Assembly (NCBI GenBank): GCA_023101725.1
Contig: JALJCO010013358.1
Location: 248,001 to 312,000, forward strand
DNA from: Atherinomorus stipes
Lineage: Eukaryota; Chordata; Actinopteri; Atheriniformes; Atherinidae
DNA length: 64,000 bases
Reading direction: 5' to 3'
Made by a program: the position numbers and the translations under genes. Below are positions 24,231-35,559 of the stretch, one piece after another (the stretch's first letter is position 1; each line of letters begins with the position of its first letter). The notes under the pieces are model-generated. The model was given only the letters and a program-made list of their open reading frames with translations, was not told where the DNA came from and made no database searches.

Positions 24231-24580
24231 AGTGGTTGCTGGACCCTATCCCAGCTATTATCAGGCAAGAGGCAGGGTACACCCTGGACAGGTCACCAGT
24301 CTGTCGCAGGGCCAACACAGAGACAAACAACCATTCACACTCACATTCACTCCTAAGGGCAATTTAGAGTGATCAATTTACTTAACATGCATGTCTTTGG
24401 ACGGTGGGAGGAAGCCGGAGTACCTGGAAAGAACCCACGCATACAGTACACAGGGAGAACATGCAAACTCCACACAGGAAGGCCACTGTTGAAATTGTTC
24501 AAACCCCCTTTCCCAGCCAGGACTTGAACTAGCAACCTTCTTACTTTGAGGCTGCGATGCTAACCACCATGCCACCGTGC
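24231..24580 (-). repeat. tRNA-headed SINE, near full length
   Basis: On the minus strand: GTGGTTAGCATCGCAGCCTCA (A box), GGTTGCTAGTTCAAGTCC (B box), GTGTGGAGTTTGCATGTTCTC, GGCTTCCTCCCACCGTCC, TGTTTGTCTCTGTGTTGGCCC and CCAGGGTGTACCCTGCCTCTTGCC. Same family as 18240-19085 and the degraded copy at 62160-62345. Confidence 0.8.
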
Positions 24581-24689
24581 ATCATGATTTTAACTGGATT
24601 TAGTACCATCCCCAACTACTTTTCTTTTCTTTTTTCTTTTCTCCTTAGGAAGACAAACAAACCTTTGAGACTTACACCAATGTTCTTAC
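24581..24689. other. Short intronic spacer
   Basis: A CT-rich tract at about 24619-24645; nothing else seen. Confidence 0.5.
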
Positions 24690-25573
24690 GCTGTGTTCAG
24701 ACCAAACGTGATTTTGACGTCAAGGGCGTCAAGTTTACATGCAAAGTCCATGGCCAGCACATGTCCAGGAGGTGTTGAAAAGTCTGTGGCTTGGCTGAAC
24801 ACACAGTGTGTTCAGACCAAGCGCAATTTGGGCGCCAAAAACGCACTTGACGCCCAAAGTTTGACACTAGCACTGACACTGGTTCACATAAAATCAGACT
24901 CTGACATTGCGAGACAAAAACACTCTTGATGCGCGCCAAGAGCGTCTAGAGTGTGGTGGTGGACCCGGTTATTTTCCTTTGCCTGTATCTTTGTAGGATG
25001 GTGGATAAAACTGAGCATCTGCTTGGCTTTATTTGCTCCACAAGGCCAGGGAACGATGTTGGACGATGTTGAAACCATGTCTGGATTCATCAGATTGTTC
25101 AGACGTGTTTTGCATATGGTGATTTCACCATTTACTCCAGGAGCTGCGTGCCGACAATGGGCGCAGCTTTCATTTGATCTGGCCCAGTTAAACGACCTGC
25201 AGTCCTGCATCGGGACAGCAGGTCATCAACCTGCTGTTAGAAACCCGAGACTTGATGCAGATCACAGATTGTCCTCCACTGTTTCCATGGAGTGAAGAGA
25301 TTCCCTGGGGTCTCCTCTGTATTTCCTGTCCTGTCAGAAAATGTGTGTCTGCGTCATGACACCCCATGTCAACGCTGCAAAAGTTTAGATTTGCCAACTC
25401 TGGTGTTTGATGTGTGTAACGCTCATCAGGCGTGTAGAGCAGTAAAATGCGTCGCGCCTCATGCGTGAAACACGCCGCAGCCTTTCAACACCTCCTGGAT
25501 GAACGTCAGCTATTGACTTTGCATGTATACCTGACGGCCTTGACACCCAAATCGCGTTTGGTCTGAACAGAGC
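24690..25573. mobile_element. 884-bp TIR element
   Basis: Terminal repeats of roughly 100 bp: GCTGTGTTCAGACCAAACG...CATGCAAAGTC...CAGGAGGTGTTGAAA on the left, inverted on the right (...CGCGTTTGGTCTGAACAGAGC). A second internal copy of the end motif (GTGTTCAGACCAAGCGCAATTTG at about 24808) suggests nesting or an older end. No transposase. Confidence 0.7.
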
Positions 25574-28379
25574 ATGAGTGGTTCCCAGTGGTGCCCCATG
25601 ATTTATGTTTTCTTGATTGAATATTGATAACTGACATTTGGCATTTTGGCATTATTAATAATGACCACTAGCTAAACTAGCTCCTAACATCAACACAGCG
25701 GTACAAAGCTTGACCAAAGGGAGCAGGGAGTTGTGGGAAATTTTTGTAAACTTGAAGGCAAAGACCAAGAGGGATCAGCAACCTCTATTTTACTGTAACT
25801 GCAACACACTGTATTTAATTCAGCCAAACACTGAACCTTATCCATATCTGGATTCATTATGCTCCTCCCTGAGTAGAACTGGGGCTATTGCAAGAGATTA
25901 TTCAGTCCAAAATGAGTCATACTGATGATCTTTAGCTGCAGGAAAGATGTGACTTAATGGCTATGGTGATCCCAGTCTACATTACTCTTCATGGTACTTT
26001 TTGTGGAAGAACATTATACAAGCAATATGACTGAATTAACATGGAGATTGTATTTGACGGTGGGTGAGTGAGTGGGAGGGGAGTTGCAGGTATGAGCAAT
26101 AAAAACTTGCCACTGAAAGTAATAAAAGAAAATGTGGCATATTCTGAGTTGGACTGATAAAAGCCATCAGCAGAGAAAAAAAAACTAATTAGGATTTTTA
26201 AAGGATACCTCAAACTGTACAGCATTAACTTGAAAGATTGTAAAACAGAGAGTGTGGTGAGGATCCTCAAAGCGTGTCCTTTCAAATGCTCCTCAGAGAT
26301 GCTCAGTTTTATTAGTAACTGCAAAATCAAAGACAATCCCTGACATTAGGTGTGATACCCTGAAAAAAATTGTACCATTTGTGAGAGGAGATTATGTGAA
26401 AGGCCACACAAATGGGCTTAGGCAAGCAAAGACTGAAATAATTATGTTAAAAATGGATGGCCCACAGTTCAAAAATTTGAATAGCTCTGCTAATAAAAGC
26501 CACTGGGGATGACAGAATGAGGTTGTCAGTGGTGGAGTTGGTTGGTTAGACTCAAGGTATAAAGACAGTTACAAATGCTAAGATGTACAATCATTACTAT
26601 TGAAAAGTATCTGGACTACTGTACTTCACCACTATTGTCGGCATTAATTATTTTATACAGCTTGCTATAAAGAAAATAAGATTAATCCATATGGCTTCAT
26701 TAAAAATCATCAATGTCCAACTTTTCTCAAGCATTGTGAAATAAAATATATTTTTACAGCTATGATTTGAAGTGTTATATAAATGCACCTTAATAGTAGC
26801 TATTATCTCCCTTCCAGTGGCTGTGCGGAAGCCTTGTATGTAAATGACCACCCCACGCATTCACAGCAGACATGTAGAAATCACACAGTTTTTGTCAGAG
26901 GGCAAAATTTAAAAGTCAAATATAAATCAATACAATGGATTAAAGGCATGTTTGTAGATCAGTAAATCCTCAAAGGCATTGAGATGTGGGGAGGAGGAGG
27001 GAAGTTTCCTTTCCTGGCAGCACTGCTTCATTTAAATCCCCTGTGACCATGAGGCAGTCGTGCATTTGCACTCCGTTACACTTTGTGCCGCAGCTTCAGG
27101 TGTCTGTCTGCTCTTGTTCCCGGTGGAAAGAGGCTACAGTCAACTTCCAGTATAATCAGCTGCAAATACTGAGCCACTTTGCAAACATGCCACATGATTT
27201 TTCGTTTCCTATGAAAAGGACATGCAGACCCAATCATCAGGTGTTAGAAAGAGAAACGGGAAGCCATCCTTGGATCTGATGATTCTTATAATCAAAATGT
27301 TTGTATCTGGGGAGCGTTTGGATGAAGTATGGCTTTTGTATCAGAGTATCAGTTCCTCTTCATATCCTACAAAGATTTTTGCCTGTACTATTTTATTTCA
27401 ATTATCATGTCAAATGAAGTGTTTGAGATGTATGAAAAAGTTGTTTGTGGTGTTGTGAGAGTGAAGTCTCAGGAATATTAAGTAACGGATTTGTCAGTCT
27501 TCCACCTCATTTTCCCTCTGTAGGTTAGATTATTTGATTTTGGAGCAGCTTTTTGCATGTATTTACATATTAATCAGGGTTTCTGTAAAAGTTGTATAAG
27601 TGACCTGCTAAAAAATATGCATGTTTGAAAGACATCTGCATTGATATTTTCTTCTTGACCCACAACTCTAATTTCATTTATCTAATTTGAGAGGTTGGTT
27701 TTTATTATCTAATTTCACTGAAGGTTAGAGGGCAACACAAATGTTGCCCGTTTTATAACTTCATTACCAATGATACAGGCTTCCCTCTTCAATTCAACTT
27801 AGCACTTAGAATCGCCTACATGATAAATGATCACAGCAGCTCTTCATTTATATGTCTTTGTGTCACAAAATGAACAGAAATGAAAAGATCATTATTAAAG
27901 AAAAGTCTGTTAACAGCTGGACTCATACTTCTTCCACAGTTTACATCTTAGCATTTTTACACCATCATTTACATCAGTTTTTTATGATCAGTGATCCTTC
28001 CTACAGTTCCTGACCCTTAGTTCAGCCAGCTACTGTATGTCTTTGCTAATGCAAAGAGATTTTATTTTTTAGGAAAAGTGTTAGACTTGATTAAATGGAA
28101 AGAAAAAAAAAATCATCTACTCTAGTTGTAGGGTATGATTCTTGTTTGAACCTTGTCAAGACTTCACTTTCAACACTGAATTGTAACATTGGTATTTCAG
28201 CTTGATCCATGCATTCAGTGATAATGTGATATGTGATATGAAATGTGATAATTGTTCAACCTCTTAATAAGACGCTACATAGAGGAATGGAGGTCTTGAG
28301 TATAGTGAGACAATCTTTGAAGTTAATCTTTAATGTCAAGTATTAAATCAGGAATGTCCCGTTTTCTTTTAGGTATTAA
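25574..28379. other. Intronic sequence, no gene seen
   Basis: Short ORFs at 25989-26336 and 26986-27458 show no domains. CCCTTCCAG/TGGCTGTGCGGAAGCC near 26818 resembles a splice acceptor plus Trp/Cys codons, but stops occur within 10 codons. Confidence 0.6.
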
Positions 28380-30446
28380 GGGGTGGCAAAGATGTTATAC
28401 TTGAAGGTTGATTTCAGCCTTGTGGTTCGAGGGTGTGTGCTGTCCCCTTTATAATTAATTTTCTATACAGGCATGTCAGAGCAGATATGAAAACAGGGTC
28501 ATCATTAAGTATGCAGATGGCTCTGTTGTCTGCTTACTGGCAATAATGGGGAGCCAAAGTCACGCCCCTTCCAGTTAGCTCCATGGGACCTAATAGCAAG
28601 GTCACATTGACATTTTGAGTAAACCATAGGGTTTAGTCCATTTAACTGAACTCTAGAAAAGGGTTTAGATATGTATTTTATGTCCCATGTGACCGCACAA
28701 AAATTAGGAACCATTGTCAGGACGGAACGGTTAAAGGAGGTTGGCTGCACGATTGCAAAGTCCAGAATGGCTAGGCACAAAGGGTGGGGTAAGGTTGAGG
28801 GTGGGGAAAGGACTGTAGTTATGCGGCCACTTGCTATTTGCGTCTATTTGCGTCAAGACGTGGTGACAAAAGTTTCATGTTCCAAACTTTTCAGAAAACA
28901 ACCATGAGACCCCGTAGAGTTGTTGGACCCCTGCAGCGCGAGTCCAGATCATTCAAGTCTAGTTCGTTTTAGACAACCCATGAGACCATGCCCAAAGGGA
29001 CGAAAAATATGAATGGAAGTTAATGGGGAGAAAATAATTATCTTCTGGTCCCAATGGTTCTCTGCCCTGGATTCCAGGTATGTTGGTTGGAGATTTAAAT
29101 GAAAATTTTTCTGTGCAAAGAAAAAGTAAAATACCGCAAAGGATTTTGATTATTTCGGGATTTGCTTGAAGCCACTTTGAAGAATACAGCTCTCGTTGCA
29201 ACCCATATGCATCCCCAGCTGCCCAATGTGCACTAGCATCGTGATTCAGTCACTGCTTTTTTCCTGCTCTTGAAAAAAGCGGTAAAGTGCCAGAGTAAAA
29301 TCACCACGCTAGTGCACCAAGGACAGCTGGTGACACATATTGGTCATGACGAGGGCAATAGTCCACAAAGCTTCAAGCAAATCCTGAAATAATCAAAGTT
29401 CTTTGTTGTATTTTATTTTCTTTTTGTATGGAAAATTTTCATTTACGTCCATAACTGACATATCTGGAATCCAGGGCAGAGAACCACTGGGACCAGAAAA
29501 TAATTATTGTCTCCCCATTCAACCCCATTCATATTTTTTCATCTCTTTGGTCCCATGAGCCGGAAGTAAAGGGGGGGACTTCGGCTCCACATGCAGGGTG
29601 AAACCAGTCATGACCCAGTTATTGATGACTTTGTACAGTGTTGTGAGGAGTCCTACCCTCAACTGAACACATCTAAAACAAAAGACATGGTTATTGATTT
29701 TAGAAGACAAGAAGACAGGCACAAGTCATTTTAGATAAAGGTTTGAAAATAGAGCAAGTGCAATCATATGAATATCTTGGGACCATAATTGATGAAAATT
29801 GAACTTTGGTGAAAACTACAAATCTGTCTGCAAAAAGGGCCCCCAGTGCCTTTACTGCCACAGAAAACTCACACATTTCTACATTGACCAAACAATCTTG
29901 AGACGGTCTAGTTGCCTGATTGGTGAGTCACAGTCTTGTCCAGCCTCTCTGTACTCAAGGCAAGTACAGAGGATGCCTTCATCAGTTCTAGATAATGACT
30001 CCCATCCTCAAGGGTCAATTTTAGGTTCTTCCCTCTGGAAGGATGTTTGTAGACCCCAAGTGCAGGACAAAGAACCAAAGAAACCGCTTTGCCCCTGTTT
30101 CTGTCTCTGAGCTCAATAAGAAGTAGAGATACTTGTACTTTATTTTTTGTATGCTATTTATTCACCAATCTGACTTAACATTTGATGTTATCCTGGTTTT
30201 TATGCCAGCAATTGCTTTTATTTCCATTTTTGTGTTTTTTTGTTCTCTTATTGGGTTTTACTTCCATTCATCTTGATCTTATTTATTTTATTTGATCTTT
30301 TCACTCATCTTTGCTGCTATTATTGGTGAAAGGCAGAACACCAAGCAGTTTTTAGTCTTGTCACTCCAACAAATACCTTTCAGACTGAAGGTCTGTTTTG
30401 TTATGGGATGCCAAATGCTATCATTTGTTCTACCCACGGGTATCAA
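28380..30446 (+). mobile_element. Rex1-like LINE remnant, split by a foldback element
   Basis: Plus-strand pieces: a YADG-type relic of the YADD box in KYADGSVV (about 28505-28530), then after the insertion FVQCCEESYPQLNTSKTKDM (about 29620-29690), IDFRRQED, YEYLGTIID (about 29770-29797) and KLTHFYIDQTILRR (about 29860-29905). The downstream region ends in GGGTATCAATAAAGTAACC near 30446, like a Rex1-type 3' end. Frameshifts and stops break it. The part 28550-29588 is a separate element. Confidence 0.65.
28550..29588. mobile_element. Foldback element with about 280-bp inverted arms
   Basis: Termini GGAGCCAAAGTCACGCCCC (28550) and the inverse of GGGGGGGACTTCGGCTCC (29588). The inner arms 28970-29240 and 29300-29575 are inverted copies (CCCATGAGACCATGCCCAAAGGGAC; GGTTCTCTGCCCTGGATTCCAG; GATTATTTCGGGATTTGCTTGAAGC) around a short spacer. 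It lies inside the LINE. Confidence 0.7.
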
Positions 30447-31069
30447 TAAAGTAACCTTGAGCCATTTAGTCATGAAAAAACATTCAATAAAATTTGAGAT
30501 CTTAGACATTTAACCAGGGTTTTGGAGTTTTTTTTTATTAGCTTGTAAGGGCTGTGACTTGGTGGCTAAAGATTTATGAAAACTCTACACGTTAAACTTT
30601 GAACAGTCAACAACAAAGAACTCATCTACAGTAAGCAGATAAAATGCAACTTCATATCATTTATATCTGCCAAGCAATTATCTCTTTGGTTTTGGTGTTT
30701 AAGATGTAAATGATTTAGCCTGCCTCACACTTTAAAGCAGTAAAAATTTTGCTTTTCCCTTTTTTCATTTATACAAGTTGAAAGTTTCCTCTGGTTTTAA
30801 TAAAAGATATACGTTGGTCAAAACAGCGCAAGAGTCCATACCTGTGGTTCAAGTGGGTTGTTCATTTAAATAAAGTCACAAGTCACACTGAAATTTGTAC
30901 CAAATGGTGGAGGAGGACTCAAAGCAGGTTACTCCAATCGGTGCTATGAGAGCCGCAATCATGCAGGTTTTCAATATAAACCTGGTCCAACACACCTGAC
31001 TCAAGTTAGATGGATCCAACAGCCCATGAAGTACTGCACAATCATTCATTTATTTGAGTCAGTGTGGGA
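30447..31069. other. Intronic sequence with a repeat fragment
   Basis: 30915-31020 matches the common repeat also seen at 24125-24230 (CATGCAGGTTTTCAATATAAACC, CAACACACCTGACTCAAGT). About 30548-30575 resembles the first bases of the tRNA-headed SINE. The rest is unassigned. Confidence 0.5.
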
Positions 31070-32160
31070 GCTACATACCAAAGCAAAGGTACCCTGCAGG
31101 ATGGGCTCTATGCACAGCTCCACTACTTCCTGAACTTAGGGTAGCTCCATGGCTGTAGCTACCATTGAGGACACCGAGGTCTGGACCTCGGTATTTTTCC
31201 GCTATGTACATAATGAAATTAATCAAATAACCAAATAGCTCAAAAGCTTCCGAGAACACCTGAGAATGCAGATTGATACTGAAATACTGACTCTTTCCCT
31301 ACCAACAACTGATATTATAGAACTGATCCTCAAGTTAAATCACGTTATTCATTATTGTCATTGACATGAACACAGTAGAAACCAACTAAACGAATAAGTA
31401 GGAGCTATTTCTTCTTCCGCCTTCTAATGTGCTAAAAAAGACACTGTAGCGTCTCAGCAGCACACCGCTGACTCTGTCACTGATCACTGATCAATCAGTC
31501 CACACAGTCATGCAGCAAAGGCCAGTGTAAATATGTTTTTTTCAGAGTTGAGTATGGAGAGTAATTTTATTTTACTTTGCAGAGTTCATTGAGAACTTCT
31601 TACACTGCTACAGTAACAGTCAGCTTCATCATTTTCTTCTGTGAAGAGTTCATATTTACCAAGTGTGGATTTGTGATTGAGTCTACATGGTTCTCATTGC
31701 ATGCAGCGCGCTTCAGGTACACTGACTGTGAACCTGGATTTTATTTGAACATACAGTTTTTAAGTAGTGATTATATCATTTTATGTTTGTACAAAGTGTC
31801 TCATTACTAAACCAGTCTTGACTTTTAAACAGACCCTGAGAATAAAGACAGAAAGAAATGACAGAAATCTATTTTTATAAGATAAATGATAACATCAGTC
31901 AGTCTCAGTTTGCTATTTCTGATGGTTAACTAAAGACTTTTAAAAGGGAAGAAGAGTAAAAAGAAGAGGAAGATAGATACTAATGATCAGTTTAACCTAC
32001 TTGAGTTCATTTTAACTTTAATTTAATTCTTTAGTTCTTACCTTTTAAAAATGGTTTGGGAACAAATATTTATTTTTATGTATTTTTTTCTAAAGTTATA
32101 CATCTGTCTTCTGTGTTGAAAAAGAAAAATAATTTCCAAACTTGGTGGGCAATAAAGACT

Positions 32161-32220
32161 TCTGTTCTGTTCTGTTCTATTCTATTCTATTCTATTCTAT
32201 TCTATTCTATTCTATTCTAT
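32161..32220. repeat. (TTCTG/TTCTA)n microsatellite
   Basis: Pentanucleotide units, first TTCTG then about nine TTCTA, directly after CAATAAAGAC. Probably the tail of a retroposed LINE. Confidence 0.85.
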
Positions 32221-32350
32221 ATCAGGACATGAAAGAGAAGGAGTGGTTTATGTGAAACATAAGTTGCTTCCATTTTAACGGTCTCTTGAGATGTGTAGAC
32301 CACATACCATGGTGGACCTCAGTATTTTTAACCTCTGGCTGTGGCCCTTG

Positions 32351-32485
32351 GTAGCTCCTTTGTTTCCTGTCTTTCATTACTTGACAGTCTGATTAATCCA
32401 GGTGTGCCTGACCTCAGTAACTGGCCAGACACACCTGGATTAATCAGTTCATCCAGTAATGAAAGACAGGCAACAAAGGTGCTAC
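32351..32485. repeat. 56-bp near-perfect hairpin
   Basis: Left arm 32351-32406 and right arm 32430-32485 are inverted copies with a 23-nt loop, including GTCTTTCATTAC / GTAATGAAAGAC and GATTAATCCAGGTGTG / CACACCTGGATTAATC. Confidence 0.85.
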
Positions 32486-32570
32486 CTCAAGTCCAGGAAG
32501 TAGTGGAGTTGCGCATAGAGCCCATTGCAGCTCTTGTAGGACAGACTTGAGTAACCCTGCCTTAAAGGGT

Positions 32571-33323
32571 TAAAAGATTCTTGACAGTCTACGGGAGCTG
32601 AGAGCAGCCAATCCTACAATAATTCATTTTCAATAGCATTATCTTGAGATTATGAGTGAATAATTTCTTTATCTCTAACAATGCTTGTTCCACATAAGTT
32701 CTATTTTCTCAGAATAACAACAAACCATAACTGGTTACTAGCTTTGTTTTCTTGTTCATGATTTGATCAATGTGAGCCATAAAATTACTGGTTAGCATCT
32801 AATTTAATTGATAATTGTTGCAAATTATGAGAATCTATATCAGTTAGTTGAGGCAAACGTTTCTTTCCCCACTTTGATCATCAGTTATAAAATGACCGAG
32901 CTGAGAGTTTCGACTTTTCTCTTCCAGTTTAAAATGGATGCAGCATAATGTTGAGTTAAAGATGAGGAGGCCTGAGAATTTTTATCTGATTTGCTCAACA
33001 GTGCAGCTGTAGAGTAATTCCCTATGCACTGGAAAATGACACTTGTGGCATACATTGTACATTTTAAGATGGACACAAAGGATTTTTGACCAAGTAGAGG
33101 TATGTCATGAGTTTGAAATAAGAACATATTGGAAAGACATTTATGTACGTGGGTGTGTGTGACCTAAGAAGGTGACAAAGCTGCATCATGTACGTAGTTC
33201 TCAAGTTGATTGTCTTTTAGATACTAAAATATATGCTTTAAAAAGACGTCATGTTTATTTTTACTTTACATTTCCGCATCATCTTTGTAGTTGTAATATT
33301 CTTGCCTCCCCGTGTGCTTGCAG
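32571..33323. other. Intronic sequence before exon D
   Basis: No repeat or exon recognised until the acceptor at 33322-33323. Confidence 0.6.
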
Positions 33324-33515
33324 GAGTCAGCTGCGTTGGGGAGAACGGAGAGTCTGCCAGCATGATGGAGTGCCTGCAATGGGCTGGCCCCATGCCCTTT
33401 CAGATCAGAGAATGTCGGGCGGCTTGCAAGGACGACTGCACACTAACTGCATGGTCCAAGTTCTCTGAATGTGCTGGATGTGGCAGCTCACGAACTCGCA
33501 GGCGCTCACTCACAG
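33324..33515 (+). CDS. thsd7b: thsd7b internal exon D (192 bp)
   Basis: Acceptor gtgcttgcag follows a pyrimidine-rich tract; donor is CACAG/gtaagc. Residues 118 (split Gly) to 181. It encodes VSCVGENGE, MMECL, GPMPFQIREC and AACKDDC, then the next TSP1 opening TAWSKFSEC and the basic stretch SSRTRRRSLT. Cysteine spacing fits a short TSP1 module closing at ...CRAAC and a new module opening at DCTLTAW. The final single base joins exon E to make Gly182. Confidence 0.92.
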
Positions 33516-35559
33516 GTAAGCCCAGCACTTTTCCTGTCACGCAGGGAAACACAAATATCGTTCAAGGCAGCTGTTTTATCTTTGTTAGTGGAACAATTGG
33601 ATTGTCCTCTAAGGTCAGACATTCTCACATTCTTGTTGCATGCTTTTATTGATATGGCTGGCGGTGACTTTGGAAATAAATTAAAGTGGAGAAGATGAAA
33701 GCTCTTGTCAAGTATGGCAACAGAATGTGAGGTTATAGCTGCTTCCTGGAGAAAGTGCGTGTACCGGTCTGATGCTTATCAATCTCGCCGGTGCAGCAGA
33801 CAGGATATATTCATTCTTCTTTGGGCGGCACTAACTACAGCGTATTCTTCATGTGCTGAAAAGCTTCTGCTCTTTGGCATACTGATGTCTAATATACTGT
33901 AGCTTCTCACTCATTCAATGTCTGCTATGTATAACTTTCTGCTGCCCCTGTGGTGTTTTGTTAGGTCTAAATTAGGTCTCTCACAGCTTGTAATCCCTTA
34001 TTTCGGTGCAGATGGCAAAATCTGAATTACATGCTGTGGTTGCAAACCAGACTGGATACTATTTGTCTTCATGAATATTTTATCTGATGCCAGAGGGGTT
34101 GTAGTAAACATACCCTGTCTCCTCTCTTTAATGCTCTTAGAAACCAACACATGGCATCAGACTTAACTTTTTTCTGAGTGCGTTTCCGTTGGAAGAATGT
34201 GTTCTTGTGTTCATTGGCTTATAACAGTTATAATAGGTCAGCGCTTCAACTCTTTCATGCCAACTTTACCGCCTACTTAAATTTCTCTGTCAGGGAGATT
34301 GATGGAAAATGAACCAACTGTGGGTTTTAAGCTTCGGTATTTGGTTAGAGAAGTTGGCAGCACACCAAGGCCTATGCTTAGATAGTGCAGCTATGTCATA
34401 AAGCCTCATTGAGCCCTACACACTATATTCTCTGTATCTAAACTGAAAGTCATTTTCAGTGCCAACAGGCTGTTTAAAAAAAATGCTGCTCAGCTGCAGT
34501 GCATGGCTCTTGAGTTTATTTGAAGTGTGAATATCCATTCTTATCAGCAAAAGTCAGCATGTTTCAGTGGATTGGCAGACATTAAGGACATTTTCTAGTT
34601 TGAATGAAGCACAGTTTAAAGACAATACCAGGTCTGCATTGGGTTTTGTGTACTACACGGAATAATTTTCACTACTGGATATGCCCTTTGCGCCATGTTA
34701 TTTGAAAAAGGAAATTAATGAAAAAGACAAATACTTTATTAATCCCTTGAAGGAAATAAAAACTTATCGCCCATGTCAACAGTTTGCTGAAAATAAAATC
34801 AATCCTGGACCGAAAGCATAAATCATTAAATCCACAGCGTTGCCCTCTGCTTTCCCTCTTGCAAGCTTCGAACTCTTCCATCTGCCTGATCTCCAGCACA
34901 CACCTGCTGAGGGACACTTACAGCAGATTTGATGTCACACTTCTGACTTTAACTTCTCTCTCAATGAGCCTTTTCAAATTAGTGATTGCATGTGGCGACC
35001 TCTATGTGGGTGGCATTAGCTCTGTTTTCAGCAGCTACTCTGAAGCAAGAAAGTCCACAGTGGGGTTGTTGCCTTTCTGCAAGAAATCTGCATGTTGGTT
35101 CAATGCGTGATACCTTCAGGAGCTTCAATTCCATGAAGTGTAAAGACATGTAGATTATGCGAGCTGGTGATTCAAACTGCCTGTAGGTGTGAATTTGTTA
35201 GTGTATCTGATGTATATGCATGTTTCTGCCAATAGGCTACCCAGAATACACATCCTCTGTACACCTCTGCTACCTCTGGCTGTGTGTGTGGTCCAAAAAT
35301 ATCAGCTCGCTTATTTCCTCCTGAGTGGCTGGTTCCAGATGGGGCTCAGGTGTATTTAAGGCTTGTGGGCAGCTGCACTGGAGGGTGTTTCACTGCTTGT
35401 TGTTGAACACATGCAGTGTTAGATTTCTGGTACGCTGCTAATCTTTCACTAAGATTAATATGTTGAAATTTTATAGTAATAAGAGATGTTGAAAGCTTCT
35501 GTTTTAATTAAAGTAAATTCAGAACTGTTGCAATATGCATGGTTCTAGTGTAATTACAT
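33516..35559. other. Intronic sequence after exon D
   Basis: TACTTTATTAATCCCTTGAAGG near 34734 looks like the inverse of a Rex1-type LINE 3' end, so a short minus-strand tail may be present. Nothing else is recognised. Confidence 0.5.

Larger units (their letters stand above)
31070..32570. mobile_element. TIR element interrupted by later sequence
   Basis: GGGCTCTATGCACAGCTCCACTACTTCCTG at about 31104-31133 is inverted at about 32494-32525, defining a terminal repeat. GACCTCGGTATTTTT (about 31184) recurs as GACCTCAGTATTTTT (about 32316), consistent with interruption of one element by about 1.1 kb. The interrupting part ends in AATAAAGACTTCTGTTC plus a pentanucleotide tract, as in a LINE 3' tail. 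Confidence 0.5.

Noticed and set aside
26812..26850. Acceptor-like CCCTTCCAG followed by TGG CTG TGC
   Set aside because: Stop codon after nine codons and wrong phase.
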